Shown: positions 17,640 through 26,467, counted from the first letter of the stretch. The stretch: DNA of 64,000 nucleotides from Ardenticatenaceae bacterium (GCA_020634215.1 JACKCD010000007.1:1-64000), one strand, 5' to 3'. Translations and numbers: made by a program. Notes: generated by a model from the letters alone, not told the origin.

Positions 17640-19184
17640 CTACATTGCTTCAAATTGCCACATTTCGGGCGATGTCAGTAAGCGTTCCAAATCGAGCAAG
17701 ATGTACATCTGCCCATTTTCCTCGTAGACACCCCGCATGTAGGTACCTAGCTGGTTTTTAATGGGGGCCGTGGGCACACGAACGCGCTCCAGAGCAAGAT
17801 CACGAATGTCGCTTACCTCGTCTACAACGATGCCGGTGGTAATGGCGGTGGCCTCTTGCTCGCTTTGCACAACCATCATTTCAACTTCGCCAGGATTGTG
17901 ATAGAGGTATTCGTTCCCGTTTTTACTGAGTCCCAGGAACGCGCCTAAATGAACGAGAGAGAGAATATCGCCGCGCAAATTAGTGATGCCCAGCAGCCAA
18001 TCGGGGACATTGGGCACAGGGGTGATGTAGTTAATGTCACCCACTTCACGGATATTGGCGGCTGGTACAGCATATTTGTTACCCGCAAGGGTGAAGATGA
18101 CGTATTGTTCCCAGGTTTGGTCGTCACCACTCCCTACCGGGGAAAGATCCATGATGGTCTCAACGGCCGTTCCGCTGGTTAAATCAGCGTCAATGTTGGC
18201 AATGAGTTCGTCAAGAATTTGGGCTTCACCCAGCTCAATCTCTTCAATAAAGGATTCAGAATCTACCGCCGGGGCAGCGGCAACCACTTCGTCACCTTCT
18301 TCCTCTTCTTCAAGCAGAAGGGTTTCCAGCGCTGCCAGGTCATCCAGTTCGTCTGCTGCCGCTTCTTTTGGCTCCAGCTCGCTTGCTGGCTCTGTGAGCA
18401 ATTCGGCTTCCATGTCGGCCAAAGCACCCCATTCATCTACTTCAATGGCAAGGTCGTCTTCGGCTTCGTCGGCCTCAATTTCTTCGTCAACGGCCGTTTC
18501 CAGTTCCGTCGCAAAAGCATGTTCCACCACGGCAGCAATACTGTCTTCCAGTTCGCTCAGGTCGTCCTCAAACGCCAGTACTTCATCCAGTTCAGCCTGG
18601 TCGGCAATAGCAAGCGTGTCTTCTTCCGGCTCGGCTTCCAGCAGCTCTTGTTCGGTTTCCAACAGTGCCTGGGCTTCAACAACAACGGCCGTTTCTGGCT
18701 CATACAAAATCTCTTCCTCAAGCTCCTGCACGGATTCAAGGGAAGATTCGGCCGCTGCCAACAGGTCAGCGTCTAGCTCGGTTAATTCATCGGCCAGGGG
18801 GAGGTCTGATTCAGCGGAGGTGGGAGCAGAAACGGCCGTTTCAACCACAACTGGTTCAACAACCTCTTCAACAACCTCAGCCGGAACCGCAGCAACCTCA
18901 AGCTCCTCATCATACAGCAGGTCAACTTCCAGTTCTGCCAAAGAATCCCACAGTTCCGCGTCATCCCCAAGCTCCCCATCGGTCAGTGACCCCGTTTCTA
19001 GCAAATCACCTTCAAGATTAGCCAGCATATCCAACGCCTGCTGCGCCATTTCTGGCTGTGCTTGCTCAGTTTCCACCGGCTTCCCATGCAGCAACGCATC
19101 TTCCAGGTCAGCCAATGGCTTTTCAATTCCTTGGCCCAAATCCGGCTTTGATTTGGGTGCATTCGCTTTTTTACTCACGGTCAC
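17640..19184 (-). CDS. CheW-domain coupling protein with long acidic N-terminal extension (PilI-like)
   Basis: This protein has 514 residues. The last ~165 form a normal CheW domain (EQYVIFTLAGNKYAVPAAN, PDWLLGITNLRGDILSLVHL). The first ~340 are an extremely acidic Glu/Asp/Ala/Leu-rich sequence with repeated LEDDLxxLE-like patches and almost no aromatics, predicted helical or disordered and strongly negatively charged. Ordinary CheW is about 150-180 residues, so the extension is the unusual part. It may tether or space the signalling array. The start is GTG at 19184 or the in-frame GTG two codons on; AAGGATAG lies just upstream of both. It follows the PilH-like gene as in pilGHI. Confidence 0.85.
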   Translation of the reverse strand: MTVSKKANAPKSKPDLGQGIEKPLADLEDALLHGKPVETEQAQPEMAQQALDMLANLEGDLLETGSLTDGELGDDAELWDSLAELEVDLLYDEELEVAAVPAEVVEEVVEPVVVETAVSAPTSAESDLPLADELTELDADLLAAAESSLESVQELEEEILYEPETAVVVEAQALLETEQELLEAEPEEDTLAIADQAELDEVLAFEDDLSELEDSIAAVVEHAFATELETAVDEEIEADEAEDDLAIEVDEWGALADMEAELLTEPASELEPKEAAADELDDLAALETLLLEEEEEGDEVVAAAPAVDSESFIEEIELGEAQILDELIANIDADLTSGTAVETIMDLSPVGSGDDQTWEQYVIFTLAGNKYAVPAANIREVGDINYITPVPNVPDWLLGITNLRGDILSLVHLGAFLGLSKNGNEYLYHNPGEVEMMVVQSEQEATAITTGIVVDEVSDIRDLALERVRVPTAPIKNQLGTYMRGVYEENGQMYILLDLERLLTSPEMWQFEAM

Positions 19185-19197
19185 CTATCCTTCACCA

Positions 19198-19563
19198 TCA
19201 AAGCAAACGGTCAACAGCTGCAACCAACTCCGCCTCTTTAAACGGCTTCGTCATATAATCATCAGCACCCTGGCGCAGCCCCCAAAAACGGTCACTGCTT
19301 TGGTCCTTACTCGTCAGCATCAAAATCTTAATGTCCTTTGTTGCTGGCGACATTTTCAGGTGACGGCAAACTTGATAGCCGTTTTTCTTGGGCAAAATCA
19401 CATCCAGCACGATCAAATCAGGCATCTCACGCGCTGCCTTGACAATGGCATCCTCGCCATTTTCCGCCGTACTAACGCGATATCCCAACCGCGTTAGCGG
19501 CCCCGCTATCAAAGCACGATGGGTGGGGCTATCTTCCACAACAAGAATTGACTTATTTTTCAT
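19198..19563 (-). CDS. Single-domain response regulator (PilH/CheY-like)
   Basis: This 121-residue stand-alone receiver has the acidic pair Glu10-Asp11, phosphoacceptor Asp54 in LIVLDVILP, Thr and Lys of the conserved switch (MLTSKD, TKPF). It has no output domain and so acts by protein contact, as CheY, PilG or PilH do. It lies 13 bp before the CheW gene and 39 bp after the PilG-like gene. The PilH label rests on operon position as well as similarity. Confidence 0.9.
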   Translation of the reverse strand: MKNKSILVVEDSPTHRALIAGPLTRLGYRVSTAENGEDAIVKAAREMPDLIVLDVILPKKNGYQVCRHLKMSPATKDIKILMLTSKDQSSDRFWGLRQGADDYMTKPFKEAELVAAVDRLL

Positions 19564-19602
19564 GGGTTTTACCTGTATCTTCCTAAAAGTTAAGACAACA
19601 GA

Positions 19603-20775
19603 TTATGCAAGCTGTTTCTTAGAATGCTTTTTCACAGCGTTAATCAACGTTTGGGGATTACACGGTTTGGTAATGTACTCGGTTGACCCAACCATGCGAC
19701 CACGCACCTTGTTGAAAAAGCCGTCCTTACCAGACAGCATCACAACCGGCACGCCTTTCGTCTCATTATTCCCCTTAATGATCTTGCATACCTGGTACCC
19801 ATCCATATGAGGCATCGTAATATCTAACAAAATTAGATCCGGCATCTGACCAACCAATTCCGAGGTGGGGCTGTTGAGCTTGCTCAACGCCTGCACCCCA
19901 TCGGCGGCCGTTACCACCTCATAACCCTCTTTTTCCAGGATAATGCTTACGGCTTTACGAATCGTGGGACTATCATCAACCACCAGCACAATGCCCTGCT
20001 TGCTCTCCACTTTGGGCTGCGGCGGCACCGTGACGCGGTTGGCATTTTGCGAAATTTGTTTTTGTCTCAGCAAGTCAACCAGCTTACGCAAGACTGGCTT
20101 GTTTGGCTGAAGGCGAATCGCTTCGTTAAGATGAATAATGCTCTGCACAATCTCTTTGAGGTTTAAATGAGCCAGCGCCAATTTATAGTGCAGCCGCACG
20201 TCACCGCTTTGGCTTAATTCCAAACGGTACCGTTCAATGGCAGCCTGAATCTTGGCTTGATCCACCTCTTCATTCTGCAAGATGTCGTCTACCTTGGTTA
20301 GGGTGACAATGGCGTGACAAGAGGGACACTGCTGCATCGGTTCGCCAGCAGGGGCAGCGCAAATGGGGCAGCGCCAGGCAACATGGGCGGGGGCTTCGGT
20401 TCTGGCAGGAGCAGACACGGTTTCAACAGCGGGAGAAACGGCCGTTTTTGTTTCAGTAGCTGCCGGAGTCACCACCGCCGTCATCACACCATGCTGATGC
20501 ACATTACCTTCGGCATGGCCGTTGGCATGTGCATGACCATTCTTCTCTGGTACCTTGACGACTTCCCGCGTTTGAGCATTAGCTGCATACTTTAAAAACG
20601 TCTCCCGTTCCGCTTCCGAACGAGCAACAGTAGCCAGCCACAACCAGCTTTCCCGGTTATTCTCATCAAACTTGGTAGCCTCTAGCAGCAAGCGACGCGC
20701 TAAATCATGGTTGCCTTCTTTGGCTGCCGCTATTCCTAACTGTAGTGCACTAAATGCTTTTGCTTCAGACATCAT
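19603..20775 (-). CDS. TPR / zinc-ribbon / receiver protein (PilG position)
   Basis: This 390-residue first gene of the chemosensory operon has four parts. Residues 1-65 form a TPR-like helical repeat (LQLGIAAAKEGNHDLARRLL). A Gly/His/Ala-rich linker follows. A four-cysteine zinc ribbon lies at about 134-152 (CPIC ... CPSC), with another TPR-like segment at about 165-235. The C-terminal receiver (about 262-385) has VVDDSPTIRK, LDITMPHMDG and TKPC. Known PilG is a bare receiver, so the N-terminal half is an addition that could dock it to a pilus motor or another partner. GAGGAAT precedes ATG 20775. A GTAC-pair motif lies 142-155 bp upstream. Confidence 0.8.
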   Translation of the reverse strand: MMSEAKAFSALQLGIAAAKEGNHDLARRLLLEATKFDENNRESWLWLATVARSEAERETFLKYAANAQTREVVKVPEKNGHAHANGHAEGNVHQHGVMTAVVTPAATETKTAVSPAVETVSAPARTEAPAHVAWRCPICAAPAGEPMQQCPSCHAIVTLTKVDDILQNEEVDQAKIQAAIERYRLELSQSGDVRLHYKLALAHLNLKEIVQSIIHLNEAIRLQPNKPVLRKLVDLLRQKQISQNANRVTVPPQPKVESKQGIVLVVDDSPTIRKAVSIILEKEGYEVVTAADGVQALSKLNSPTSELVGQMPDLILLDITMPHMDGYQVCKIIKGNNETKGVPVVMLSGKDGFFNKVRGRMVGSTEYITKPCNPQTLINAVKKHSKKQLA

Positions 20776-20916
20776 CTATTCCTCTTGTCAGCTCAAAACT
20801 CTGCTCACCGCTTATTAGCAGGCCTGAATGACTGTAGGCCATTCTTGGTTCGTCATCTTAACGATTAAATTACAAATTTTTTTGTTTGGTGAACTTCTAC
20901 AACCTAGCTTCAATTA

Positions 20917-20930
20917 AGTACCTAGGTACT
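20917..20930. promoter_or_regulatory. GTAC-pair box 1 (upstream of chemosensory operon)
   Basis: AGTACCTAGGTACT is a perfect 14-bp palindrome. It fits RGTACYNNRGTACY, shared with four other intergenic sites at 23956, 25541, 26600 and 41967. It lies 142 bp before the first gene of the operon (20775, minus strand). The rest of the 290-bp spacer holds an AT-rich tract and a terminator, with no gene. A dimeric regulator site is inferred. Confidence 0.6.
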
Positions 20931-20993
20931 ACTATATTCAATCATGCGAGTGTTAAAAGTCGCATTACAGATCAAAGGGATAAATTGGCAACA

Positions 20994-21034
20994 AAAACGG
21001 CCGTTTTGCGCTCCCCAGGCAAAACGGCCGTTTC
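20994..21034 (-). terminator. Terminator built from two AACGGCCGTT copies
   Basis: AAAACGGCCGTTTTGC at 20994-21009 pairs with its near-complement at 21019-21034 around a short C-rich loop, and a T-rich run follows on the minus strand. It is placed 34 bp after the stop of the repeat protein gene. It shows the dispersed palindrome recruited into a rho-independent terminator. Confidence 0.75.
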
Positions 21035-21067
21035 TCATTTGGCTCCCCTTTTTGTTAAGTCAGTCGC

Positions 21068-23914
21068 TTACGGCAGCTTAATCATCACATCATCAACCGC
21101 CGCTTCAATCGAACTGTTTGACCCATTGTCAGCCGTCTCAATCAGAATGTAGATGGTCTGTCCACCAAAGGCATTGACCTTGGTCTCCAACTTCTCCCAC
21201 TCGCTAAAGACTTTGTCACTATTCCCACGCTCTTCCAAAACCACCTTCGTCATCGTCTCCCCCACAATTGAGACCCGGAAGTAATCAGCGTTGGTGGCAT
21301 TAGATAGATGGGCAAAGTAATACTTGAGCGTCAACACCATGTCTTCTTTCAGTGCTGGGACCTCAATGCTGACCGAGCGAATGGAGGTTACCCCACCGTC
21401 TACATCGTTGCTGTCCACATTGCTTCCCGCTGCGGCACCTGTTACCAAGTTGCGGCTACCGCTTGTCGTCCGGCTCGTTTGGAATGACTTCTCACCATAC
21501 TTGGTTGTTTCGGGTGTACCCCATTCCCACTGCCCACCGGTGGCGGTATCTGTGCCAGCCGCATTGGCTGCCCAACCCCGGTTGCTTTCAAAGTCGTCAT
21601 AGAACAACACTGACTTGTTGCGATTGACAAAAGTACACACAATGTCTTCGCCTGCATTCAGGTGGATAGTCACACCTTGGCTGCTGGCTGTCGCGCTGCC
21701 GCCAACACAATTGACGCTCAATACCCAACCGCTCAACGGTGCCTGCACAACCTGATAGTCACCAGAAACCAGGTTTTCGACAACTTGGCTATCATCCCGA
21801 CCTTGGGAGAAGGTGCCCAAGTCGCCACTGTAGTTCGCCGTCAGGCTGCTGCCAGGCCCCATCAAATCGGTCACAATCGTCACAGACCCGGTCTGGACAA
21901 TGGTGCTGGTGTTCACAAAGTCGCAGCTTACGTTTTCGTTGGCACCCAGGTGTACGGTGGCAGTGCCGCCCGTTACGGTGACATCCCCGCCGGTGCAAAC
22001 GACTTCCAATGCCCAGTCTGGCACGACGTTCTGAATGATTTCGTAGTCGCCAGGATACAGGTTTTCTGCGGTGTGTCCTTGCCCAGAGGTGAAGGTGTGG
22101 AACCCTAAGTTGCCAAAGTAGACAAATTCGGTGCCATCAGCCGGGGCAGCGACATTCGTGAAAGAGATAGAGCCACCGACATAGCTGTTGTCAAAGGTAC
22201 AAACAATGTCTTCGTTGGCACCCAGATGAATCGTCGTGGTTGTGTCCACGATGTCTACCGAACCACCCGTGCAGCTTACATCTACCAACCAGCCCTGCGG
22301 CACGCCCTGAATCACTTCGTACTCGCCAGGATACAGGTCTGCCGATTGGCGGCTGCCGCCAGCGGTCAGGGTGAAGAAGCCGATGTTGCCAAAGTAGGTG
22401 AATTCTAGCCCGTTGTCCAAATCGGCGTTGTTGACGATGGTGATGCTGCTGCCCACATCGGTGTTGTCAAAGGTACATACCACGTCTTCGTTGGCACCCA
22501 AGTGGACGATGATGTCGCCGTTGCCGATTTCGACGTTGCCGCCGCTACAGCTAATGTCCAAGGTCCAGCCTGCCCACACGCTTTGGTAAATTTGATAGTC
22601 GCCGGGCAGCAGGTTGTCGCTGACTTTGCTATCACCGTCGTTTTGGGTGAAGCTCCCCAGCCCGCCGAAGTAGTAGAAGTCACTGGTGCCGGCCGGGTCG
22701 CTGGTGGTGACCAGGGTGATGGAGCCGCCCAGGTCGCTGTTGCTGAAGGTGCATTCGACGTCTTCGCTGCTGCCCAGGTGGACAATGACGCTGCCGTTGC
22801 CGGTTTCAGCGTTGCCGGTGCAGCTGATGTCTACGGTGCCACCGGCGGGGACGCTTTGGTAAATTTGGTAGTCGCCGGGGAGCAGCCGGTCGCTGGTGTG
22901 GCTTTGGCCGTCGTCCAGGGTGAAGCTGCCGGCGTTGCCGAAGTAGAAGTAGCCGCTGCCACCGGCGGGGTTGGAGACGGTGTTGATGGTGATGCTGCTG
23001 CCGATGTCGCTGTTGCTGAAGGTGCAAACCACGCCGTCGTTGGCTGCCAGGTGGACAATGACGTTGTCGCCGCTGATGGTGGCATCGCCGCCGACGCAGC
23101 TGATGGCGAGTTCCCAGGCTTGGGGAATGCTTTGGTAAATTTGGTAGTCGCCGGGGAGCAGGTCGCTGCTGGCTTTGCTTTGGCCGTCGTCTAAGCTGAA
23201 GCTGCCGAGGTTGCCGAAGTAGTAGAAGCCGCTGCCGCCCGCGCTGGCGTTGAGGATGGTGATGCTGCCGCCGACGTTGATGTTGTTGAAGGTGCAGACG
23301 ATGTCTTGGTTGGCTGCCAGATGCACGATGACGTTGCCATCACCGACGGTGACATCGCCGCCGGTGCAGCTGATGTCTACGGTCCAGCCGGTGGCGACGC
23401 TTTGGTAGATTTGGTAGTCGCCGGGCATGAGGTTGTCGCTGAGGCGGCTGTCGCCGTCGCTTTGGGTGAAGCTGCCGAGTCCGCCGAAGTAGAAGCGGTC
23501 GGTGGCTCCGGCGGTGTTGATGGTGATGCTGCCGCCGATGTCGGTGTTGGCGAAGGTGCAGACGATGTCGTCGCCGGCCGCCAGGTGGATGATGACGTTG
23601 CCCTCGCCGATTTCGACGTTGCCGCCGGTGCAGCTGATGTCTACGACCCATCCGGCCGGCAGGCTTTGATAGACTTGGTAGTCACCGGGTACCCGGTTTT
23701 CCTGGTGGCTTTCGCCGTCGTCGAGCAGGATGCTGCCCAAGCCGCCGAAGTAGAAGAAGTCTACGGCTCCGGCTGGGTCGCTGCTGGTCACCAGTGTGAT
23801 GCTCCCTGTCTCGCTTTGTGCCGAGGCAGTCGGCATCTTCATAAATGTAAAGCCAAAAATGGCTACTACAAACAGTACAACTAATTGCAAACGGGGTTTA
23901 GATGTTAGGTTCAT
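21068..23914 (-). CDS. Secreted eight-repeat surface protein with C-terminal jelly-roll-like domain
   Basis: This 948-residue protein has a signal peptide (hydrophobic 8-25, cleavage near ASA-QS at 31-33). Residues 37-768 form eight tandem repeats of about 91 residues, and a distinct C-terminal domain spans about 769-948 (FYDDFESNRGW, GYFAHLSN-like, IETADNG), resembling MAM/immune-inhibitor-A-type beta-sandwiches. Each repeat carries YFGxxGSF, PGDYQIYQ, ISCxGG and VxCTF. The two invariant cysteines per repeat suggest one disulfide each. The overall pattern recalls prealbumin-like adhesin stalk domains. No sortase motif or C-terminal anchor is seen. The start follows AGGAAGATCAGGATT. Upstream lie three GTAC half-sites. 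Likely a fibre, adhesin or sheath component. Confidence 0.8.
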   Translation of the reverse strand: MNLTSKPRLQLVVLFVVAIFGFTFMKMPTASAQSETGSITLVTSSDPAGAVDFFYFGGLGSILLDDGESHQENRVPGDYQVYQSLPAGWVVDISCTGGNVEIGEGNVIIHLAAGDDIVCTFANTDIGGSITINTAGATDRFYFGGLGSFTQSDGDSRLSDNLMPGDYQIYQSVATGWTVDISCTGGDVTVGDGNVIVHLAANQDIVCTFNNINVGGSITILNASAGGSGFYYFGNLGSFSLDDGQSKASSDLLPGDYQIYQSIPQAWELAISCVGGDATISGDNVIVHLAANDGVVCTFSNSDIGSSITINTVSNPAGGSGYFYFGNAGSFTLDDGQSHTSDRLLPGDYQIYQSVPAGGTVDISCTGNAETGNGSVIVHLGSSEDVECTFSNSDLGGSITLVTTSDPAGTSDFYYFGGLGSFTQNDGDSKVSDNLLPGDYQIYQSVWAGWTLDISCSGGNVEIGNGDIIVHLGANEDVVCTFDNTDVGSSITIVNNADLDNGLEFTYFGNIGFFTLTAGGSRQSADLYPGEYEVIQGVPQGWLVDVSCTGGSVDIVDTTTTIHLGANEDIVCTFDNSYVGGSISFTNVAAPADGTEFVYFGNLGFHTFTSGQGHTAENLYPGDYEIIQNVVPDWALEVVCTGGDVTVTGGTATVHLGANENVSCDFVNTSTIVQTGSVTIVTDLMGPGSSLTANYSGDLGTFSQGRDDSQVVENLVSGDYQVVQAPLSGWVLSVNCVGGSATASSQGVTIHLNAGEDIVCTFVNRNKSVLFYDDFESNRGWAANAAGTDTATGGQWEWGTPETTKYGEKSFQTSRTTSGSRNLVTGAAAGSNVDSNDVDGGVTSIRSVSIEVPALKEDMVLTLKYYFAHLSNATNADYFRVSIVGETMTKVVLEERGNSDKVFSEWEKLETKVNAFGGQTIYILIETADNGSNSSIEAAVDDVMIKLP
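21611..23806 (-). repeat. Eight tandem ~274-bp coding repeats
   Basis: Repeats 1-5 (nearest the N terminus) share many exact DNA blocks, for example around the PGDYQIYQ codons. Repeats 6-8 are more diverged. Base use also differs: the 22.5-23.8 kb half is visibly richer in GCC/GGC/CTG-type codons. This gradient suggests recent duplication or gene conversion in the N-terminal repeats. The dispersed AACGGCCGTT motif is absent from this block. Confidence 0.85.
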
Positions 23915-23955
23915 AATCCTGATCTTCCTTGTGATTAATAAAAGCTTGATTGCTC

Positions 23956-23982
23956 AGTACTCAAGTACCATTACCCAAGTAC
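23956..23982. promoter_or_regulatory. GTAC-pair box 2 with a third half-site
   Basis: AGTACTCAAGTACC at 23956-23969 fits RGTACYNNRGTACY, with GTAC cores 8 bp apart. A further GTAC at 23979 is spaced 14 bp on. The site lies 42-68 bp before the repeat protein start, a normal place for an operator or activator site. It could also serve the divergent glycosyltransferase gene at 24187. Confidence 0.65.
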
Positions 23983-24186
23983 CAACATCATCACAGAAGT
24001 TTGTTACACGCCGCATTAAAGGGCACTGGTTTTAAGTTTTTTTTAGTTCTCAGCAGTTAGCCAGTTGGGGGACTTCTTTTTAATAATGTGGATGCACTTA
24101 TACGGGCGACTGTAATGCCAATTGTAACAGTCTCCCCTAAGAATTGTGTCCAGATACCCAAATTGTTCGCTACGAAACGACGGATT

Positions 24187-25509
24187 ATGAAGCAAATAGG
24201 CAGCGGTTTAATCAAAGTAATTTCTCCTTTTTGGCAGCAGCCAACGGCCGTTTTGCTTCTCATCCTCCTATTAAGCGGGGGTATCCGGCTGGGCATGATG
24301 CTGCTGCGCGACGTGCCTGCAGCCACCACGCGGCGACAGGTCATGGCCGAGCAACTGCTGGAAAGCGGCCAGCTTGTCTACTGCGGCGAATATTTCCCCC
24401 TTTGTGGCGATGATAACCAGTTAACGGCTTCGGTGGAGCCATTGCCAGTGCTGCTGTTTGCCGGGCTAATGTGGCTGTTTGGGCAAACAACGGGGACTGT
24501 GATAGCGGTGGTGGGGCAGCAGGCTTTGGGGGTGTTAACGGCCGTTATTCTCTACCACATCCTGCAACACCTCTTCCACAACCCTGCTATCTCCCTGCTC
24601 GGCACCTTCTTGTGGGCCACCTATTTGCCCATGATCACCCTCGCTCTTTATTTAGAAGCCGAAATCATTTTCACCTGCTTGCTGCTGCTCGCCATTTGGG
24701 CACTCCTGCACAGTTTGGAGACAGACAATAAGCTCACCTGGGTCGCTGCCGGTCTCTGTTGGGGATTAGCCACTCTCTCCCGCTCCATCACCCTCTACTT
24801 TCCCATCATCATGCTGGTTGTGGCCGCCACCCACCGCCCCACCCTGCGCCGTCATGCGGCCGGCATGGGGCTGGCGCTGCTCGCCTTTGCCCTCACCCTC
24901 ACGCCGTGGGTCATGCGCAACGCCCAGGTTTTTGGCACCTTTCTGCCCGGCAACACCCTGCTAGGCTATAACCTCTTTCGCCACAATTACTTCTTAGGCG
25001 ATGAAGATTTTCTCCATTACGGCTATGCCAAAGAGGCTGACCCCATCATTCGGCAGCTTATTGCCACCACGCCCAACCTGCGGGGGGACGAAAATGAGGT
25101 GGAGATGGATACTTTTTACAAGGCGGAGGCGCTCAAAATTATCAAGGCGCATCCCGTTCGCTATCTCCAGCTTTCGCTCTACCGCTTTGTGGCCTTGTGG
25201 ACTGATTTTGAGGTTCAGCGAGGGCAGCTTTTTTGGCAGCTTGTGGCGGTTGAGAATGGGGTGCTGCTGCTGTTGGCAGGGTTAACGGCCGTTCGCCACC
25301 TGCCCCACAAACCCATCCACCTCCTTCCCCTCATCTTGCTCATCGCTTACTTTGCCGCCACCCACAGCCTCATCATCGCCCGAATGCGCTACATCATGCC
25401 CATTTTGCCGCTGGTGATGGGGCTGGCGGCAGCCGAAGGGGCGCGCTGGCTGCAGCAGCTTTGGCAGCGGATTCCGCAGTGGCAGCTAACGCCGAACAAA
25501 GCCGCTTGA
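24187..25509 (+). CDS. Polytopic membrane glycosyltransferase (GT39/ArnT-like)
   Basis: This 440-residue protein has about 10-11 membrane helices from residue 20 onward and a loop with RDVPAATTRRQVMAEQLL near 37-55, in the place where GT-C enzymes carry acidic catalytic residues. A C-terminal extracytoplasmic Tyr/Phe-rich loop is followed by further helices. The family uses lipid-phosphate sugars to glycosylate lipids or proteins outside the membrane. ATG 24187 is chosen because the first hydrophobic helix follows; no strong ribosome site is visible, and a longer frame begins at 24088. It opens the polysaccharide locus and is divergent from the repeat protein, a conceivable glycosylation target. 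Confidence 0.68.
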   Translation: MKQIGSGLIKVISPFWQQPTAVLLLILLLSGGIRLGMMLLRDVPAATTRRQVMAEQLLESGQLVYCGEYFPLCGDDNQLTASVEPLPVLLFAGLMWLFGQTTGTVIAVVGQQALGVLTAVILYHILQHLFHNPAISLLGTFLWATYLPMITLALYLEAEIIFTCLLLLAIWALLHSLETDNKLTWVAAGLCWGLATLSRSITLYFPIIMLVVAATHRPTLRRHAAGMGLALLAFALTLTPWVMRNAQVFGTFLPGNTLLGYNLFRHNYFLGDEDFLHYGYAKEADPIIRQLIATTPNLRGDENEVEMDTFYKAEALKIIKAHPVRYLQLSLYRFVALWTDFEVQRGQLFWQLVAVENGVLLLLAGLTAVRHLPHKPIHLLPLILLIAYFAATHSLIIARMRYIMPILPLVMGLAAAEGARWLQQLWQRIPQWQLTPNKAA

Positions 25510-25520
25510 ACAGGGGGTAA

Positions 25521-25554
25521 ACTGTAATTTTATCTTTAACAGTACTACAGTACT
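25521..25554 (+). promoter_or_regulatory. GTAC-pair box 3 plus shared upstream block
   Basis: AGTACTACAGTACT at 25541-25554 fits RGTACYNNRGTACY. It is preceded by ACTGTAATTTTATCTTTAAC at 25521-25540, which recurs with few changes at 26557-26576 before the Wzz-like gene. Together they look like a promoter/operator module for the FkbM methyltransferase gene. Confidence 0.6.
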
Positions 25555-25714
25555 ATCTAAAACAACTCGAAGTGGAAGTGAGCGGATAGCAGTTTTCTTA
25601 GTCCATACGTTTGTACACGAAGCACTCAATCGAAGCCGCTTCAGCCGTATTTGGCAAACTTTGGAAAAGCTATCTATCACCGCAACAAACAATACAATCA
25701 TGGAGAAAACAGCT

Positions 25715-26467
25715 ATGACGCGTCAGGAAATCGCACGTCTGGTCTTAAAAAGTATCAACACATTAGGCCCTTTGCACGGGCTGCGGGTGTCGGCTCAACT
25801 ATTATTGTCAGGTGGGGGAGAAACGGCCGTTTCTCTGCCCGGCTACCAATTCCCCATCCAGGTACGCACCAACACCTCCGATGTTGCCACCTTCGGCCAA
25901 ATCTTTGTCAACAAAGAATACGAATGCCCAGTTGAAAACCCCAGAGTTATCATTGATCTAGGTGCCAACGTGGGCTACGCTTCCATCTTCTTCGCCAATA
26001 AATACCCTCAGGCCAAGATCATCTCTGTCGAGCCAGAAGCCTCTAACTTTGAGGTCTTGGTACGCAACACCCGCCAATACCCCAACATCACCCCTGTCCA
26101 GGCCGCCATCTGGTCACGCAAGGCCGCCCTCAGCATCATCAACCCTGGCGACGAAAAGTGGCTCTTCCAGGTAGCCGAAGCCAGCAACGATGAAGAAGGC
26201 ATCAACGCCATCACCATGCAGGAACTGCTGGAAATGCACGGCATGCCCGACCATATTGATATTCTAAAAATTGATATTGAATCCGCTGAAAAAGAGCTGT
26301 TTGAAGCCAATTATGAGTATTGGCTTGACCGCACCAACATGCTCGTCATCGAACTTCACGACGGGCTATTGCCGGGCTGCAGCCGCTCTTTCTATCGCGC
26401 TCTTTGCCACTACGACTTTAACCAATACCTTGTTGGCGAAAATATTTTTGTCTTTCTGAGCAATTAA
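25715..26467 (+). CDS. FkbM-family SAM-dependent methyltransferase
   Basis: This 250-residue protein has the class I Rossmann fold. The SAM-binding loop VIIDLGANVGYASIFF begins near residue 80, SVEPEASNFEVL (acidic end of beta-2) follows, and the C-terminal DILKIDIESAEKELF is typical of FkbM. Such enzymes O-methylate sugars or polyketides; here a polysaccharide sugar is the natural guess. ATG 25715 is favoured by GGAGA 8 nt upstream over in-frame starts at 25661 and 25700. It is transcribed as a single gene: its own GTAC box precedes it and a strong terminator follows. Confidence 0.85.
   Translation: MTRQEIARLVLKSINTLGPLHGLRVSAQLLLSGGGETAVSLPGYQFPIQVRTNTSDVATFGQIFVNKEYECPVENPRVIIDLGANVGYASIFFANKYPQAKIISVEPEASNFEVLVRNTRQYPNITPVQAAIWSRKAALSIINPGDEKWLFQVAEASNDEEGINAITMQELLEMHGMPDHIDILKIDIESAEKELFEANYEYWLDRTNMLVIELHDGLLPGCSRSFYRALCHYDFNQYLVGENIFVFLSN

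Noticed and set aside
18034..19497. Long serine-rich open frame on the plus strand (487 codons)
   Set aside because: It is the antisense of the acidic CheW arm; Glu and Asp codons read as Ser-type codons on the other strand. The minus-strand CheW domain and operon context are far stronger.
22502..23194. Ala/Val/Gly-rich 230-codon open frame opposite the repeat protein
   Set aside because: It is periodic with the repeats of the minus-strand secreted protein and has no ribosome site or family features.
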